A stretch of 64,000 bases of DNA from Gorsachius magnificus (GCA_034008185.1 CM067082.1:10834984-10898983), one strand, 5' to 3'. Shown: positions 23,101-33,283, counted from the first letter of the stretch. Numbers and translations: made by a program. Notes: generated by a model not told the origin, from the sequence alone.

Positions 23101-24441
23101 TGGGTAGGATATTTAAATCACATTTGGGTAGGATATTTAAATCACATTTGGGTAGGATATTTAAATCACATTTGGGTAGGATATTTAAATCACATTTGGA
23201 ATTGCTAGGAAGAGATGCAGAGGTGAGCTGCTATGTGCATGTGTGGTGAAAGCAGATTCAAGATGATGTCATGAGAAATTAAGTCCAAATCTAAGTCTTT
23301 GATTCTGGAGGACTGTTAGAAGTTCTCATGTTTTCTCAAGAGATAGATAATGTGTCTTAAAAGCAAATGGGAGGTGGTATGGATTTTAGAGGGAGATCAG
23401 CTGTTTACAATTTGAAATTCATATAAGTATTGCAGTAATGTTCAGCTTTTTCACCTGGGCAGAATACCCAGTGCAATAACTCTTCAGGATTTTAGAAAAC
23501 CTTAGGCCTCTTGATTGTGGAAAGTATAAATTACCAAAAAGTACTGAAACCTATATTGATACTCATTTCCAATACAAAATGTCATGGTATATTCAAGTGA
23601 ACAACTAAAATACCACTGCAGTTGTGGATAACAATGGAAGTGCTAATTTGACATGTTAAATATGAGTTACAGAATAAGTCGTTATTGACTTCTAGATTAC
23701 AGTTAGGGAAGGAAGATCAGGGAAATTAATCACAGAAAGAAGCCAGCGTCGAGGATATACAGTAGTTTCTTTTAAAGTAAGAGATGACTAAGTTTTCTGT
23801 AGTGATTGAAAAACATGCTAATATCCTAGAGAACTTTGAAGGGGAGAGGGGCTGCAATACACACGTGCATACTCTTCAGTTTTAGCAGCACAGTTACTTA
23901 ACTAAACAGGAAATTAGGCTGGAAGGGGATTAAATCTGTTCTCATTGGGGGATTTTAAAGAGGTTTGGTCACTGGAAGTTCTGAAGAAAAGTTTCTGAAG
24001 CTGTGTTTTATTTGAAGATGTTTCCTATGGACAGAGAGCCCAGAGTTAATCTTATTGATAGGTTACTATCACAAGTGGCAACAGGAGTTTACTATAAACT
24101 GGCCCATGAGCCCAAAAGCCAACATCCAGCAGAGGCTTGTTTTTAACTCCCCTCGGCGCATAGCTGTCGGGTTATGGTTCTGACCGATAATAGCATTTCC
24201 TGATCCGCATGTCTGATTTGTGTACTTGGTAACTGTGGAGTGGGTGATGATCGGTGGCTGAGGGTTTTACTCTGGTAGTCAGGTTGAGCCATAAACAAGA
24301 AAATCACGTATTTGTTACGCCGCAGTAAAATAGCATCTGTGCTCTTCTCAACTTGATTTTTTTATTTCTGTGTTTAGGTACACAACAAAGCATTTGAATG
24401 ATGAGACTACCTCCAAGCAAATTAAATCCATGTTGCAATAA
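8076..24441 (+). CDS. CYRIB: CYRIB (FAM49B), CYFIP-related Rac1 interactor B; 10 coding exons, 324 aa
   Basis: CYRIB binds active Rac1 and limits its activation of the WAVE/Scar complex, restraining Arp2/3-driven lamellipodia (known for the family). Ten coding exons (8076-8148, 14098-14219, 15930-16035, 17106-17242, 17897-17974, 18073-18189, 19273-19352, 20573-20699, 21517-21587, 24378-24441) sum to 975 nt, i.e. 324 codons plus TAA, the normal length. The whole protein is one CYRIA/CYRIB Rac1-binding domain (DUF1394 type, shared with the CYFIP N-terminus). Gly2 is kept as a potential N-myristoylation site. The Arg-Arg pair needed for Rac1 binding falls at residues 160-161 in exon 5, inside YYRRTLSR. 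It is CYRIB, not the paralogue CYRIA, because the N-terminus reads [13 protein letters not shown] and the middle reads RINNVPAEGENE. All introns are GT-AG except the acceptor of coding exon 7. An alternative first coding exon lies at 6971-7053. Upstream non-coding exons and the promoter were not located. Confidence 0.97.
10102..10121. repeat. (C)20 homopolymer in CYRIB intron
   Basis: Twenty consecutive C in the 5.9-kb intron after exon 1B. On the minus strand this is a G-run able to form quadruplex structure. The length is prone to sequencing error. Confidence 0.85.
14098..14219 (+). CDS. CYRIB: CYRIB coding exon 2 (residues 25-65)
   Basis: Acceptor GTTTAG at 14092-14097, donor GTGAGC at 14220. 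Encodes [13 protein letters not shown] through GAGHEIRE, a helical segment conserved in CYRI proteins. Entered in phase 1 from either exon 1A or 1B, and ends on a codon boundary. An (AT)n tract lies just upstream of the acceptor. Confidence 0.96.
15930..16035 (+). CDS. CYRIB: CYRIB coding exon 3 (residues 66-100 plus one base)
   Basis: Acceptor ATTTAAG at 15923-15929, donor GTAAGC at 16036. Encodes [15 protein letters not shown] through FYEFSQRL. The last base is the first of the Glu101 codon. Confidence 0.96.
17106..17242 (+). CDS. CYRIB: CYRIB coding exon 4 (residues 101-146)
   Basis: Acceptor ATTTAAG at 17099-17105, donor GTAAGA at 17243. Encodes [11 protein letters not shown] through TLRFDELK, including the invariant [12 protein letters not shown] stretch. 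Residue 103 is Gly where my recollection of mammalian CYRIB is Ala. The acceptor choice is fixed by the one base carried over from exon 3. Confidence 0.96.
17897..17974 (+). CDS. CYRIB: CYRIB coding exon 5 (residues 147-172, Rac1-contact Arg pair)
   Basis: Acceptor ATATAG at 17891-17896, donor GTAGGT at 17975 (a less typical donor). 26 codons, phase 0 at both ends, [15 protein letters not shown] onward. Arg160-Arg161 are the pair reported as essential for Rac1 binding; both are intact. Confidence 0.96.
18073..18189 (+). CDS. CYRIB: CYRIB coding exon 6 (residues 173-211)
   Basis: Acceptor TTTTATAG ending at 18072 after a strong pyrimidine tract, donor GTAAGA at 18190. 39 codons, phase 0 at both ends, [15 protein letters not shown] through TTKFVSE. 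Because it is symmetric, skipping it would keep frame. Confidence 0.96.
19273..19352 (+). CDS. CYRIB: CYRIB coding exon 7 (residues 212-237 plus two bases); acceptor lacks AG
   Basis: Codons [14 protein letters not shown] through CRVMLETP are fully conserved and the donor is GTGAGT at 19353, so exon identity is certain. The sequence before the first codon reads TTTTTCTGCA directly followed by AATAAAAAT: the G of the expected CAG is absent. Either one base is missing (assembly or real deletion) or splicing uses another site. An in-frame AG at 19292-19293 would start the exon at 19294 and remove seven residues (212-218). Skipping all 80 bp would shift the frame. Confidence 0.9.
20573..20699 (+). 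CDS. CYRIB: CYRIB coding exon 8 (residues 238-280)
   Basis: Acceptor AATTACAG ending at 20572, donor GTAAGT at 20700. Encodes [15 protein letters not shown] through FAKTSKID, including the highly conserved [16 protein letters not shown] core. The first base completes Pro238. Confidence 0.96.
21517..21587 (+). CDS. CYRIB: CYRIB coding exon 9 (residues 281-303 plus two bases)
   Basis: Acceptor ACTCCTAG ending at 21516 after a T-rich tract, donor GTACGC at 21588. Encodes [15 protein letters not shown] through LLNAL. The next intron (21588-24377) carries the 24-bp minisatellite. Confidence 0.96.
23075..23200. repeat. Minisatellite, five perfect 24-bp units
   Basis: The unit TTTGGGTAGGATATTTAA then ATCACA is repeated five times without a mismatch (23075-23194), flanked by partial units. 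It lies in the CYRIB intron between coding exons 9 and 10. The open frame across it (GRIFKSHL repeated) only reflects that 24 is a multiple of three and is not evidence of coding. Perfect identity implies a young or actively changing array. Confidence 0.95.
24378..24441 (+). CDS. CYRIB: CYRIB coding exon 10 (residues 304-324 and stop)
   Basis: Acceptor GTGTTTAG ending at 24377. Encodes [15 protein letters not shown] then KSMLQ and TAA at 24439-24441, the standard C-terminus of the CYRI family. The exon continues into the 3' UTR. Confidence 0.97.
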
Positions 24442-25146
24442 CAATTACCTGGAATTCGCTCCTGCTGTAGACAGACAGTATTCTGCAATGACTGAGATGC
24501 ACAGATTTTCTTTTTAGTGATTGCAACTACTATCTCGTTCATTCTTGCTTTTTATTTTCTCTCTTCCTGTTTACCCTTTTTTTTTAATCACTTTCTTGTT
24601 CTTAAGTAAGCTCAGACTTCTTTTCTGTGCCAAATCAATGAAAATTATCAGTTCTGGAAAGTATTTCTACTTTTCAGAACAGCCATCCTATGTGGCAGCT
24701 AATTATGCGTTGCATTTGGATTTCTCTGTACTGGGGAAAGATTTGTGACTTGAACTAAATATTTTTAAACTTGTGGTTTTTTTCTTTTTTTGAAAAACTA
24801 ATATTTAATATTGCTTCTTCTGCATGGCAAGACTGCCTACTTCTGCTATTTAAAAATCCCTCGATGACTTCATTTTCTATTGCAGCTCATTTTCATGTGC
24901 AACCATGAGGAAACTAAAAGCAGATTTGTTTAAATTAACTGTGTTTGTACAAAATGGTACCCAACACAAAGGTTTTTTTAAATGAGTAAAAACTGTTTTG
25001 TTTAAAAGTTACGTTTGCATTTTGACTCATTTTTGTAAGGATGTATGTTGTATGTTTAACCTTTAATAACTAACGTTAAACTGTGGTGTGTGCGTAGCAA
25101 AATTACGTATGCATGTTCATGTCAAATGATTGGCTGTGGATAAGAT

Positions 25147-25152
25147 AATAAA
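25147..25152 (+). terminator. CYRIB poly(A) signal AATAAA (proximal)
   Basis: Exact AATAAA 706 bases after the stop codon, with a GT-rich downstream element about 20 bases further on, the usual layout for cleavage and polyadenylation. Confidence 0.7.
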
Positions 25153-25236
25153 ATCAGCTTTCATTTTTCTAAGTGTGGTTTGATTTACCAGTATTTTGAG
25201 TGAGATGTCTTCGTGCTCTTTGGATTTTTACAAAAA

Positions 25237-25242
25237 AATAAA
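25237..25242 (+). terminator. CYRIB poly(A) signal AATAAA (distal)
   Basis: Exact AATAAA in an A/T-rich stretch 90 bases beyond the proximal signal; the downstream element is less GT-rich. Probably a second, weaker end. Confidence 0.5.
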
Positions 25243-25262
25243 TTTATAAATTTTATATAGTG

Positions 25263-26095
25263 AAAACTCTGCTGTTTCATTGCCAGTAACCCCCAGTCTA
25301 ACCTGCTGCTTTAAGCCTGACGTGTTTCAGGGTTATTGCTCTACGCTCTGTGCTGCTTCCCTGTCCCCAGACGTGTTACTCGTGAAGGGTTTGGGGAAAG
25401 AACTTTGTGCAGTCTCTGTAGATCCCAGTGGACGTTGCTGAAGAACCTGGATCTTGGCTACCCATGTTGGTGGCTCAGTACAGTCACCAGAAATGGCGTT
25501 CCAGATCAGGCTGCCAGTTTGGCTCCTCGTACCAGCGGTGGGGGATGCACTTCCCTCCTCTATGCTGGTGTGTACTCTTGTGGATCTAGGTATTTTGAAC
25601 TGCATGTAAAGTCTGGATAATCTTAGATGACTAAATAATGTTTCCTGTTTGCCTAGCATTTTGTCACGTAAATGTTAAGCTTTGATAGGTTGGTGAAGAA
25701 AATAAGCTTTTTGGGGAGGGAAAGAATTGAAGGGGAAAACAAGGATTGGGAATTACTAGAAAGGACATGTCCAGGATATGGCACTTTCTACATCAAAGGG
25801 CAAGCATTAGTGCACCTCGTGTGTGGTGCTGTTGTGATTATGCCTAAAATGAGTTGTCAGCGTTTCAGAAAGGAGATTTGGAACCTGCTGGCAAGCATGA
25901 ACACCCTCAGCTTTATTGGTGGAGAACTAGTACTTGGTAACTTTACATGGCACATTAGTTCCACATACAGCATACCAGGGTGACCATGCTGGATTTCTTC
26001 TGGACACCTCTTCTGCACCATCAGGGAAGATTCTCCTTTTTTCTCTTTGGAAAGAAGAGATCTGCAAAATTTTAAGTTGTCACACTTGAGGAAGA
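25263..26095. other. Intergenic, no supported gene
   Basis: Two open frames (25336-25620 and 25672-25983, +) lie just downstream of CYRIB. Neither resembles a known domain and the codon content is unremarkable. An acceptor-like CCCTGTCCCCAG ends near 25371 but no matching donor was found. Most likely intergenic or distal readthrough sequence. Confidence 0.4.
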
Positions 26096-26099
26096 GTTT

Positions 26100-27203
26100 G
26101 AAGGAGGTACAATTGGTGGCTCATGGCTTAGACAGGCATACTCTTCGCTGGGTAAACAACTGGCTGGATGGCCGAGACCAGAGAGTTGTGGTCAATGGAG
26201 TTAAATCCAGTCGGTGGCTGGTCACCAGTGGTGTTCCCCAGGGCTCAGTTCTGGAGCCAGTCCTGTTTAATAGCTTTACCAATGATCTGGGTGAGGGGAT
26301 CGAGTGCACCCTCAGTAAGTTTGCAGATGACACCAAGCTGGGCAGGAGTGTCGATCTGCTGGAGGGGAGGAGGGCTCTGCAGAGGGACCTGGACAGGCTG
26401 GATCCATGGGCCGAGGCCAATTGTGTGAGGTTCAACAAGGCCAAGTGCCGGGTCCTGCACTTGGGTCACACCAACCCCATGCAGCGCTACAGGCTTGGGG
26501 AAGAGTGGCTGGAAAGCTGCCTGGTGGAAAAAGACCTGGGGGTACTGATTGACAGCCGCCTGAATATGAGCCAGCAGTGTGCCCAGGTGGCCAAGAAGGC
26601 CAATGGCATCCTGGCCTGTATCAGGAATAGTGTGGCCAGCAGGAGCAGGGAAGTGATCGTGCCCCTGTACTCGGTGCTGGTGAGGCCGCACCTCGAATCC
26701 TGTGTTCAGTTTTGGGCCCCTCACTACAAGAAAGATGTTGCCTTGCTGGAACAGGTCCAGAGGAGAGCAACCAAGCTGGTGAGGGGTCTGGAGCACAAGT
26801 CATACGAGGAGCGGCTGAGGGACCTGGGGTTGTTCAGCCTGGAGAAGAGGAGGCTGAGGGGAGACCTTATCACCCTCTACAACTGCCTTAAAGGAGGGTG
26901 TAGTGAGGTGGGGTTCGGCCTCTTCTCCCTGGTAACGGGCGATAGGACGAGAGGAAATGACTTTAAGTTGTGCCAGGAGAGGTTTTGACTGAATATTAGG
27001 AAAAAATTCTTTACTGAAGGAGTGGTCAAGCACTGGAACAGGCTGCCCAGGGAAGCGGTTGAGTCCCCATCCCTGGTGGTGGTCAAAAAAATGTGTAGAT
27101 GTGGCACTTCGGGATATGGTTTAGCAGGCATGGTGGTGTTGGGTTGATGGTTGGACTTGATGATCTTAGAGGTCTTTTCCAACCCTAATGATTCTATGAT
27201 TCT
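26100..27203 (+). mobile_element. CR1 LINE, 5'-truncated, reverse transcriptase ORF almost intact
   Basis: A continuous + strand frame carries the C-terminal part of the CR1 reverse transcriptase from [15 protein letters not shown] through the [10 protein letters not shown] palm block, catalytic FADD (26320-26331), [12 protein letters not shown], and [15 protein letters not shown]. It is closed by TGA at 26986-26988 where the related copy at 2339 reads CGA, a typical CpG-decay change. The element ends in the CR1 tail ATTCTATGATTCT near 27203. The upstream ATG (26047) and about the first 20 codons are flanking DNA, not CR1. Endonuclease and ORF1 are missing, so it cannot move on its own. Shared variants such as NSFTND and HTNPMQ suggest the same subfamily as the copy at 2339. 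Confidence 0.95.
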
Positions 27204-27597
27204 AAGTGTGTTCTTAGGCAGGGTAATGCTTTTTTGTTTGTTTTCTCTTTCCTTCCAAAGATGCTTAGCAGAGGTCCCTCCAACAGAGAAGCAAACTATG
27301 TGCTCTGCTGGCTACAGGAATAAAATGCTCTTGCTTTGACATGATGCTGCTGCCTGGCCCTTTTGGCATCACCGTTGAATCCAGCTGAGAAAGGACAAAA
27401 CTTGATTTGTTTGTTGGGTTTTTTTTTCCTTTAAAAAAAAAGAAAACTTTCCCAGAATTGTATGAATGTTACGAACTGTACACAACCAACCATTCTGCAT
27501 GTGTCTGAAAGGGTAACTGTCCTCCTGAGTTCATTACCCGTGGGGAAAAAATAATTTCATCTCAGCCTTATAACTGTGAATACAGCTATCGACTAAT

Positions 27598-27998
27598 AAT
27601 CCCAGGAGGAGCGGCTGAAGAACTGGGGTTGTTTAGTCTGGAGAAGAGGAGGCTGAGGGGAGCCTGATCGCCCTCTACAGCTGCCTGACAGGGGGGGTGT
27701 GAGGTGGGGGTGGCCTCTTCTCCCTGGTAACGCGATAGGACGAGGGGGAATGCTCTGAAGCTGTGCCAGGGCAGGTTTAGGCTAGACATTAGGAAAAGCT
27801 TCTTCACCGAGAGGGTTGTCAGGCTCTGGCATGGGCTGCCCAGGAAGGTGGTCGAGTCCCCATCCCTGGAGGTATTTAAAAGCCGGGCAGATGAGGTGCT
27901 TAGGGACATGGTTTAGTGGTGGGATGGCAGGGTTAGGTTAATGGTTGGACTTGATGATCTTAAAGGTCTTTTCCAGCCAAAGCGATTCTATGATTCTA
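27598..27998 (+). mobile_element. CR1 LINE 3' fragment, older
   Basis: CR1 3' region from GAGGAGCGGCTGAAGAACTG through a fragmented [10 protein letters not shown]/LRGxLIALYS block to the tail GATTCTATGATTCT. Several indels destroy the frame. It sits 0.4 kb after the previous CR1 in the same orientation but diverges from it, so it is an independent insertion. Confidence 0.9.
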
Positions 27999-30550
27999 AA
28001 TCCGACTCCGGTCCAGTGTTATTTTTTGGAAATAAAGCTTTCTAGAGGCAACCTAATTTACAGAGAACAGATTTTTAAGCGCAACTTGGGTATTTGATGG
28101 TCCTTATTCCTGATTGCATTAGAATACACTTGAAGCAGTTCATCCAGCCTGGGTGCCATTACGGGAGAGCTACCCCCGCAGCAGACTTCTGCTTGCTCTG
28201 CCTCGATGGCCGCTGACTAAACCAGCACAGAATGCCTCCAGCCAACCGTACTGGACAGCTCTTCCTTTCTGCTGCCCTGCCGGTGTCTTTGCTTTTAAAT
28301 GTCGTCCTTCTTGTGGTCTGAGAATAATTGGAGCTTTCCTTTTTGTCTCCCCCCCGGCATTTGTGTTCTCTGTGTACGCAGCTGGGAAAGGAGATGAGAG
28401 CTGGCTTGCCTTTGAGCTGGCTGGCCCTCAGCTCCACAGGCTTCCCTACTTGTGAGCTTTCCAAGAGAAGAAAAGAGACCTTCCAGTGCATCAGGCATCA
28501 GCTGTTCCCATTTTTGCACTGGAACCGCTGTGTGTTTGCTGCTCAAGCTTTGGTGCTTGTTCCTTGCAAACCCATTCCTTAATTTTCTCCCTCTCCGTGT
28601 TTTAATTCTCCTGTTACCTGTGGCAGTGGACAGAAGAGTAGCTGGCAGGCTCAGCACTAAGTGTTGGCCACTAAACAGCTTTTAGGTAAGTTTTGGGGGA
28701 AAATCACTCACTTTGGATGGCACCACCCTGCCATATGTGATAGCCTGGAGTCTTGGGGTACTGGGCTGGTTTAGGTAAATGCTGAGATCAGCCGTCCTCC
28801 TCTGCTGTGGTGTAACCACCCTGTAGCTGTTGTGGGTGGAAGGCCATCTCCTCGTGGTGCTGCATCTCCAGAGCAAGTGCGAGTGCTGCTTTCTCACCGG
28901 CCGCAGATGCCGGGCACAGGCATATCTTGGGGAAAAATGGATCCCCAGGGACCTGTGTGATGCTTGGCACCACGCACGGACGTACAGCTGCTGTGTCGCT
29001 TTGCTCCTGGTCGCGGGGCAATCAGTGTGTGCCACCCCACCAGCCCGGGATTCTTTTTTCTGCGGTTCTTTAGTACCAGCCTGCTTATATGATACTGATT
29101 TGGTTCTTAAAACTTCACATAAAAAAGTACACAAATTATGGAAATGTTTCTCCTGAAGTGTCCTTTCCTGTCTGCATCTTCTGCTTACAAATCACATGAG
29201 GATTTCATTTTCCAAGGAACGCTCCCTATTTCCTAGTAGTTTTATTATGGCTGGAGCAGATCTGGGAGATCCTGAAGTAGCTTCTTGCAGGTGGCCTTGA
29301 AGTGTTCCCAGCCAAACATCTCCTCCTGGGTGCAACCAGCCTCTGGCTGCTCCCCTGGCTCGCGAAGCCGACGCCGGCGCATCATCTGCAGCGGGGATGT
29401 GCTGACCCTTCAGGCTGTTGCTTCCCTAGAAGGGTGCTTGCCCACCCTTTTCCTTAGGTTCTGTAAACTTAGTGTTGTCTTTCTGTCCCTGGAAAGACTT
29501 ACACCTGTGAAATAAATGTAAATAATTAACAAGGAGTCGTTTGTGCAGTCGCTGTGAGTTTAGATTACGGCATTTCAAAAGTGCATCTGTGTGGAAACCA
29601 GCTGTGAGTTTTGCCGGGCCCGCGGACACATGTACCGACAAGTCCTGCTTGAGGCAGGAGGCATCCCCGAGGATGCCCTTCCCGCTCTGGTGATGGGCTT
29701 ACTTGTTTCTCAAAATTTGGAGAAACACCACTTTGTGAAGCAGCTTCTCTTACGAAAGCAGAGAACTAGCTCGGGATTACCAGGCTGTTTGCTCTTGCTC
29801 TTTCTTTTTGGTCTTTTTGCTGGCCTACGCGAGGTTTTTTTGCTCCTTTTCCCAAGGCCGGTGTAACGTCTGCCGGCTGATCGATAGCAGCCGCTCTCCA
29901 GCTGGGGCAGTGAAGCAAGGACTAAAGTGATCCCAGTATAAAGTTCATGCTATCAGTTTGCATATGGATTTTGTAATGGATTGCTATCACAGGGGATATT
30001 TGAAAATTGGGTGATTTCATAGAAGTTGGTGCCCTGGGTCTGGGGAAGTGCTTTGCTTCCCCCTGCTTCAGTGCTAGTGATCCTTTCGGGCTGGTCTCGT
30101 CCTTCTGCTCCATTACCGTGATGGTACCCGGACAGGGTTATCGCTTCTGTCAGAGTTACGACACACGAAGGGCTGGGCCTGGGGAACAAATCTGACCAGG
30201 TATGGTCTCAGCCTGTCTCTTGAAGCTGAGCAATGTTCTGGTCCCTTTGTGTCGCAGCTGTAGCAGTGTGAAGCGGGTGTTTGTGGACTTGTACGGGACA
30301 GAGGTGAAGCCAGCTGGTTACTGCGGGGATGTTACAAGTTACAAGACCTGGGCAAGAGGTAGAATAAAGCTTTGTGAGTTGCTGCAATTGTTTCACCAGC
30401 AAACGCTTGAGTGCGTGGTAGGCTGGGAGCAAGTTACGTGGACTTGGTGTTTTATGAACGTGCTTACCGAGGTTGCCCTCATGTGTGAATGGCCTTGGAG
30501 CTCCTGGGGCCAACGCTCACTTGCAGCCTTTCCATGGGTGGCTGCCGTGC
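27999..30550. other. Intergenic, GC-richer stretch, no supported gene
   Basis: Higher GC than the CYRIB introns, with overlapping ORFs of about 100-150 codons in several frames on both strands (28153-29134). This is what stop-poor GC-rich DNA gives by chance. A good donor-like site (TTTTAG|GTAAGT) follows 28685. No domain was recognised. Confidence 0.4.
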
Positions 30551-31109
30551 TGTCATGGTTTAACCCGCCTGGCAACTCAGCACCACGCAGCCACTCGCTC
30601 ACTCCCCCCTCCCTCAGTGGGATGGGGGAGAGAATCGGGAAGGAAAAAAAAATGTTCAAGCCGTGGGCTGAGATAAAGACAGTTTAATAAGAGAAAATAA
30701 TAATAATAATAGTAATGAGAATGGTAAGAGAATATACAGAATGTACAAAAGGAATGATGCACAATGCAATTGCTCACCACCCGCTGACCGATGCCCAGCC
30801 CGTCCTGAGCTGTGATCACTCTCTCCGCAACCAACGGACTGACTAACCCCCCCGAGCATGCCGTTCTATGGTATGGAATAGCTCTTTGGTCAGTTTGGGT
30901 TAGCTGTCCTGGCTGTGCTCCCTCCCAGCTTGTTATGCACCTGGCCGAGCAGGAGAAGCTCAAAAGGTCCTTGAGCAGTCTGAGCACTACTTGGCAACAA
31001 CTAAAAACATCAGCGTGTTATCAACATTCTTCTAGCACTGAATCCAAAGCACAGCACTATGCTAGCTACTATGAAGAAAATTAACTCTATCCCAGCCGAA
31101 ACCAGGAGA
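30551..31109 (-). mobile_element. Solo LTR of an avian ERV-L-like endogenous retrovirus
   Basis: A 559-bp element beginning TGTCATGGTTTAACCC and ending ACCAGGAGA (canonical ...ACA end mutated) on the + strand. Read on the minus strand it is a familiar bird LTR: it starts with a CTGGTTTCGGCTGGGATAG end, runs through an ATAATAATA-rich segment and a poly(A)-type ATTAAA (complement of 30683-30688), and closes with GGGTTAAACCATGACA. Flanking 5-mers CGTGC (30546-30550) and CCTGC (31110-31114) look like a once-mutated target-site duplication. No internal retroviral genes or second LTR are present, so it is a recombination remnant. Confidence 0.85.
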
Positions 31110-31114
31110 CCTGC

Positions 31115-33283
31115 TCAGTCATGTCTATGTGTTTCACGCTTGCAGCTTCACGCAGACCCTTCATTTTCCTTTTGAAAAGCATCCATCTAATACACATGGA
31201 AATGCATTGGTGCTGTTGGTTGTCTTCCATGCACTGCTATGATTAGGAGTGATTGAGGGCAGGTCCTAGAATGGCTCCTGGAACCTCAGTTTGCGCAAGC
31301 GGTGTTGGAGAAATTCAGAAGGTGTATTTGTCTTCTCCCCTGTAGCAGTCTGCTGTGAACTACAGCAGTCTGCTACCCCCTGCAGGCTCCTCCCCTGGGG
31401 GCCTACGTTCTCTGCTTACACTTGAGTCTTATCCAGAAGCCAACACGTTGCTGCAGGGGTCAGAGGTGCCCAATAAATGAGGCGAGGAGTTACAAGCATC
31501 TGGTGACCTTGATGATGAGGTGGGACATTGGAGAGCTGTGCCCTCTCCTGGCTCCTGCCATGGGTTCCTCCTTAGCAATGGCAAACCCCTTTTGATCCCA
31601 AGGTCTCTGGAGGTGTCTCTCTGCATGTTCTCCCCTTCTTTGCCATCCAGGGCATATCACTGATGTCGCCATCTGCAGAAGGACAGAGAGCTCCTGCTGC
31701 AGGTGACATCTAAATGTCCTTTATGGCTTTGTTTCTTGCTGGTAACCACATACACCATGACTGAGGCAGAGAAGCTGTGCCCTCTACAGTCATGGGAGTC
31801 TAAGACAACCCCAAGTCAGAGCTGGCCTGGCAAGAGCATGTTTCTGGCCTGATCTGTGGCCCATCTTTTCCTTGGATGCAGGCAAGGTAAGAAACTGAAC
31901 CGCTTATTTTATCCTGGCTCCCCATCTTCCAGCATTGCACAATTTCCCATGTGCCCATTGTGTCAAAGTGATGCTCGAACGTTGGCCAAATGACGGGCCA
32001 GTGTCCAGGCTTGGGAAAGGGATGTGTGCACACATCCAGCTCATCCCATGTGGCTGGAAACACACCCATCGTGAAGGGACGCGTGAGACGCGCATCTGAT
32101 TGTAGGGTGGAGGGAGATGTTGCAGCGTAAAACTGATGTCCCCATAACCAGCTATGTGACCCCTGATCAGCATTGGTGTAATTAAAAGCAGCGTGGGAGT
32201 GCATTTGCTGAAAGACTTGAGCTTAAGAAATGTGGAAGTCTTAACTGTGCCATTTCCTAGCTTTTAAGCAATTGTCTTCATCATCTTTAGCATCCTTATT
32301 GTTGTTTTTAAGGCGATACACTCTACATCCAGCACTGTGCATCTCTGAAACGGCTTGTGGTGCCCAAGAGCGAAATGAGACCCGGGCTAGAGGTGCTTTC
32401 TGTGTTTACCAGCTGATTGACTGCGTTCTGGCTAGAAAAATAGTGATTTGATGCCATGGGAAGGAAAGTTGGCTGATGTCATGAGGAGTTTCCTAACACA
32501 GCTCTTACGCTCACATAAACATCTCGCAAGAGCAGTGGAAGAAGTTGGCTCCTTGGAGACGTTTAAGCTAGACTGAATAAAGGGCAAGAGGCATCCATTA
32601 GGGAACATTGCTGCACTGAAAGGGGACGGACTGACTGACAGGTCTTTTCCATCTTAAACTGAAGTTGCACTGGAAATTATGCTGATGAAATGTTCCTGCG
32701 TAGGCAGCTTGAGGTGTCAACATTCAGAAGTTGGGAGGCGTTGGACCAAACTATCGTCCACAGAGCATCAATAACACCTAAAAATATAATTTTGGCCGGA
32801 GTTGCAGAAAACGCTTTCTTTTGTGTTGCATAAACAAAAAAATGTTCCTGGGAAAGCTGTCGCATGGCAGGGAAGAGAAGCCGGCTCTCCTGAAGATGGC
32901 AGTGATGCTCTTCTCAAACGAGCCATGTTTACTGGCTGGATGCCACTGTTCTTTGAGAGCAACTGTCCCACCCACAAACTCTCCCTTCTATAAATTACTG
33001 CAATATTACTTATCCCTTCAAAGACTCAGTGATCCATTGCTCTCTTTATTTCTCCCCTCATTTCGACACATTAACACAACTTGCTTCATGGTCTGGCTTT
33101 GCAAATGAGGAACAATTGATACCGCGGCGTAGTTGCGTGTCTGATCTCAAGGAGGGAACTCATTTAAAAAATGAACAGCCCCAGACCCCGAAGTTGTGCC
33201 TCTGCCGATCTTCAAGTCTCTAAAGAATTTTGAAATATGCTGTTAATCAAAAGCTAATTAAACTTTTTAATTATTTTTTACAG
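31115..33283. other. Intergenic, no supported gene
   Basis: Mixed-composition sequence between the LTR and the first candidate exon. It contains a donor-like site (CAAG|GTAAGA after 31886) and a probable old CR1 3' end (32530-32655). Open frames up to 134 codons on the minus strand show no recognisable domain. Confidence 0.4.
32530..32655 (+). mobile_element. Probable degraded CR1 3' end
   Basis: Sequence GGAGACGTTTAAGCTAGAC ... GGGAACATTGCTGCACT ... GACAGGTCTTTTCCATCTT follows the order of a CR1 3' terminal region (F-K-L-D block, then GGTCTTTTCCA), but the terminal tail is lost. Assignment is tentative. Confidence 0.4.

Larger units (their letters stand above)
24442..25262 (+). other. CYRIB: CYRIB 3' UTR
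   Basis: AT-rich, non-coding sequence after the CYRIB stop. Two canonical AATAAA signals occur, at 25147-25152 (followed by a GT-rich element, AGTGTGGTTTG) and at 25237-25242. The likely cleavage sites are near 25,165-25,175 and 25,255-25,265. Longer 3' UTR isoforms cannot be excluded. Confidence 0.7.

Noticed and set aside
23028..23249. ORF with five GRIFKSHL repeats
   Set aside because: Produced by a 24-bp minisatellite in an intron; periodicity divisible by three, no coding evidence.
25336..25983. Two ORFs directly after CYRIB (94 and 103 codons)
   Set aside because: Beyond the CYRIB poly(A) signals, no domain, and no donor to match the acceptor-like site.
26245..26796. 183-codon minus-strand ORF
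   Set aside because: Antisense shadow of the second CR1 copy, with the same sequence character as the shadow at 2378-3217.
28153..29156. Cluster of 80-150 codon ORFs on both strands
   Set aside because: Mutually overlapping, no homology recognised, typical of chance in GC-richer sequence.
30202..30687. 161-codon + strand ORF
   Set aside because: Runs into the antisense LTR end and has no recognisable domain.
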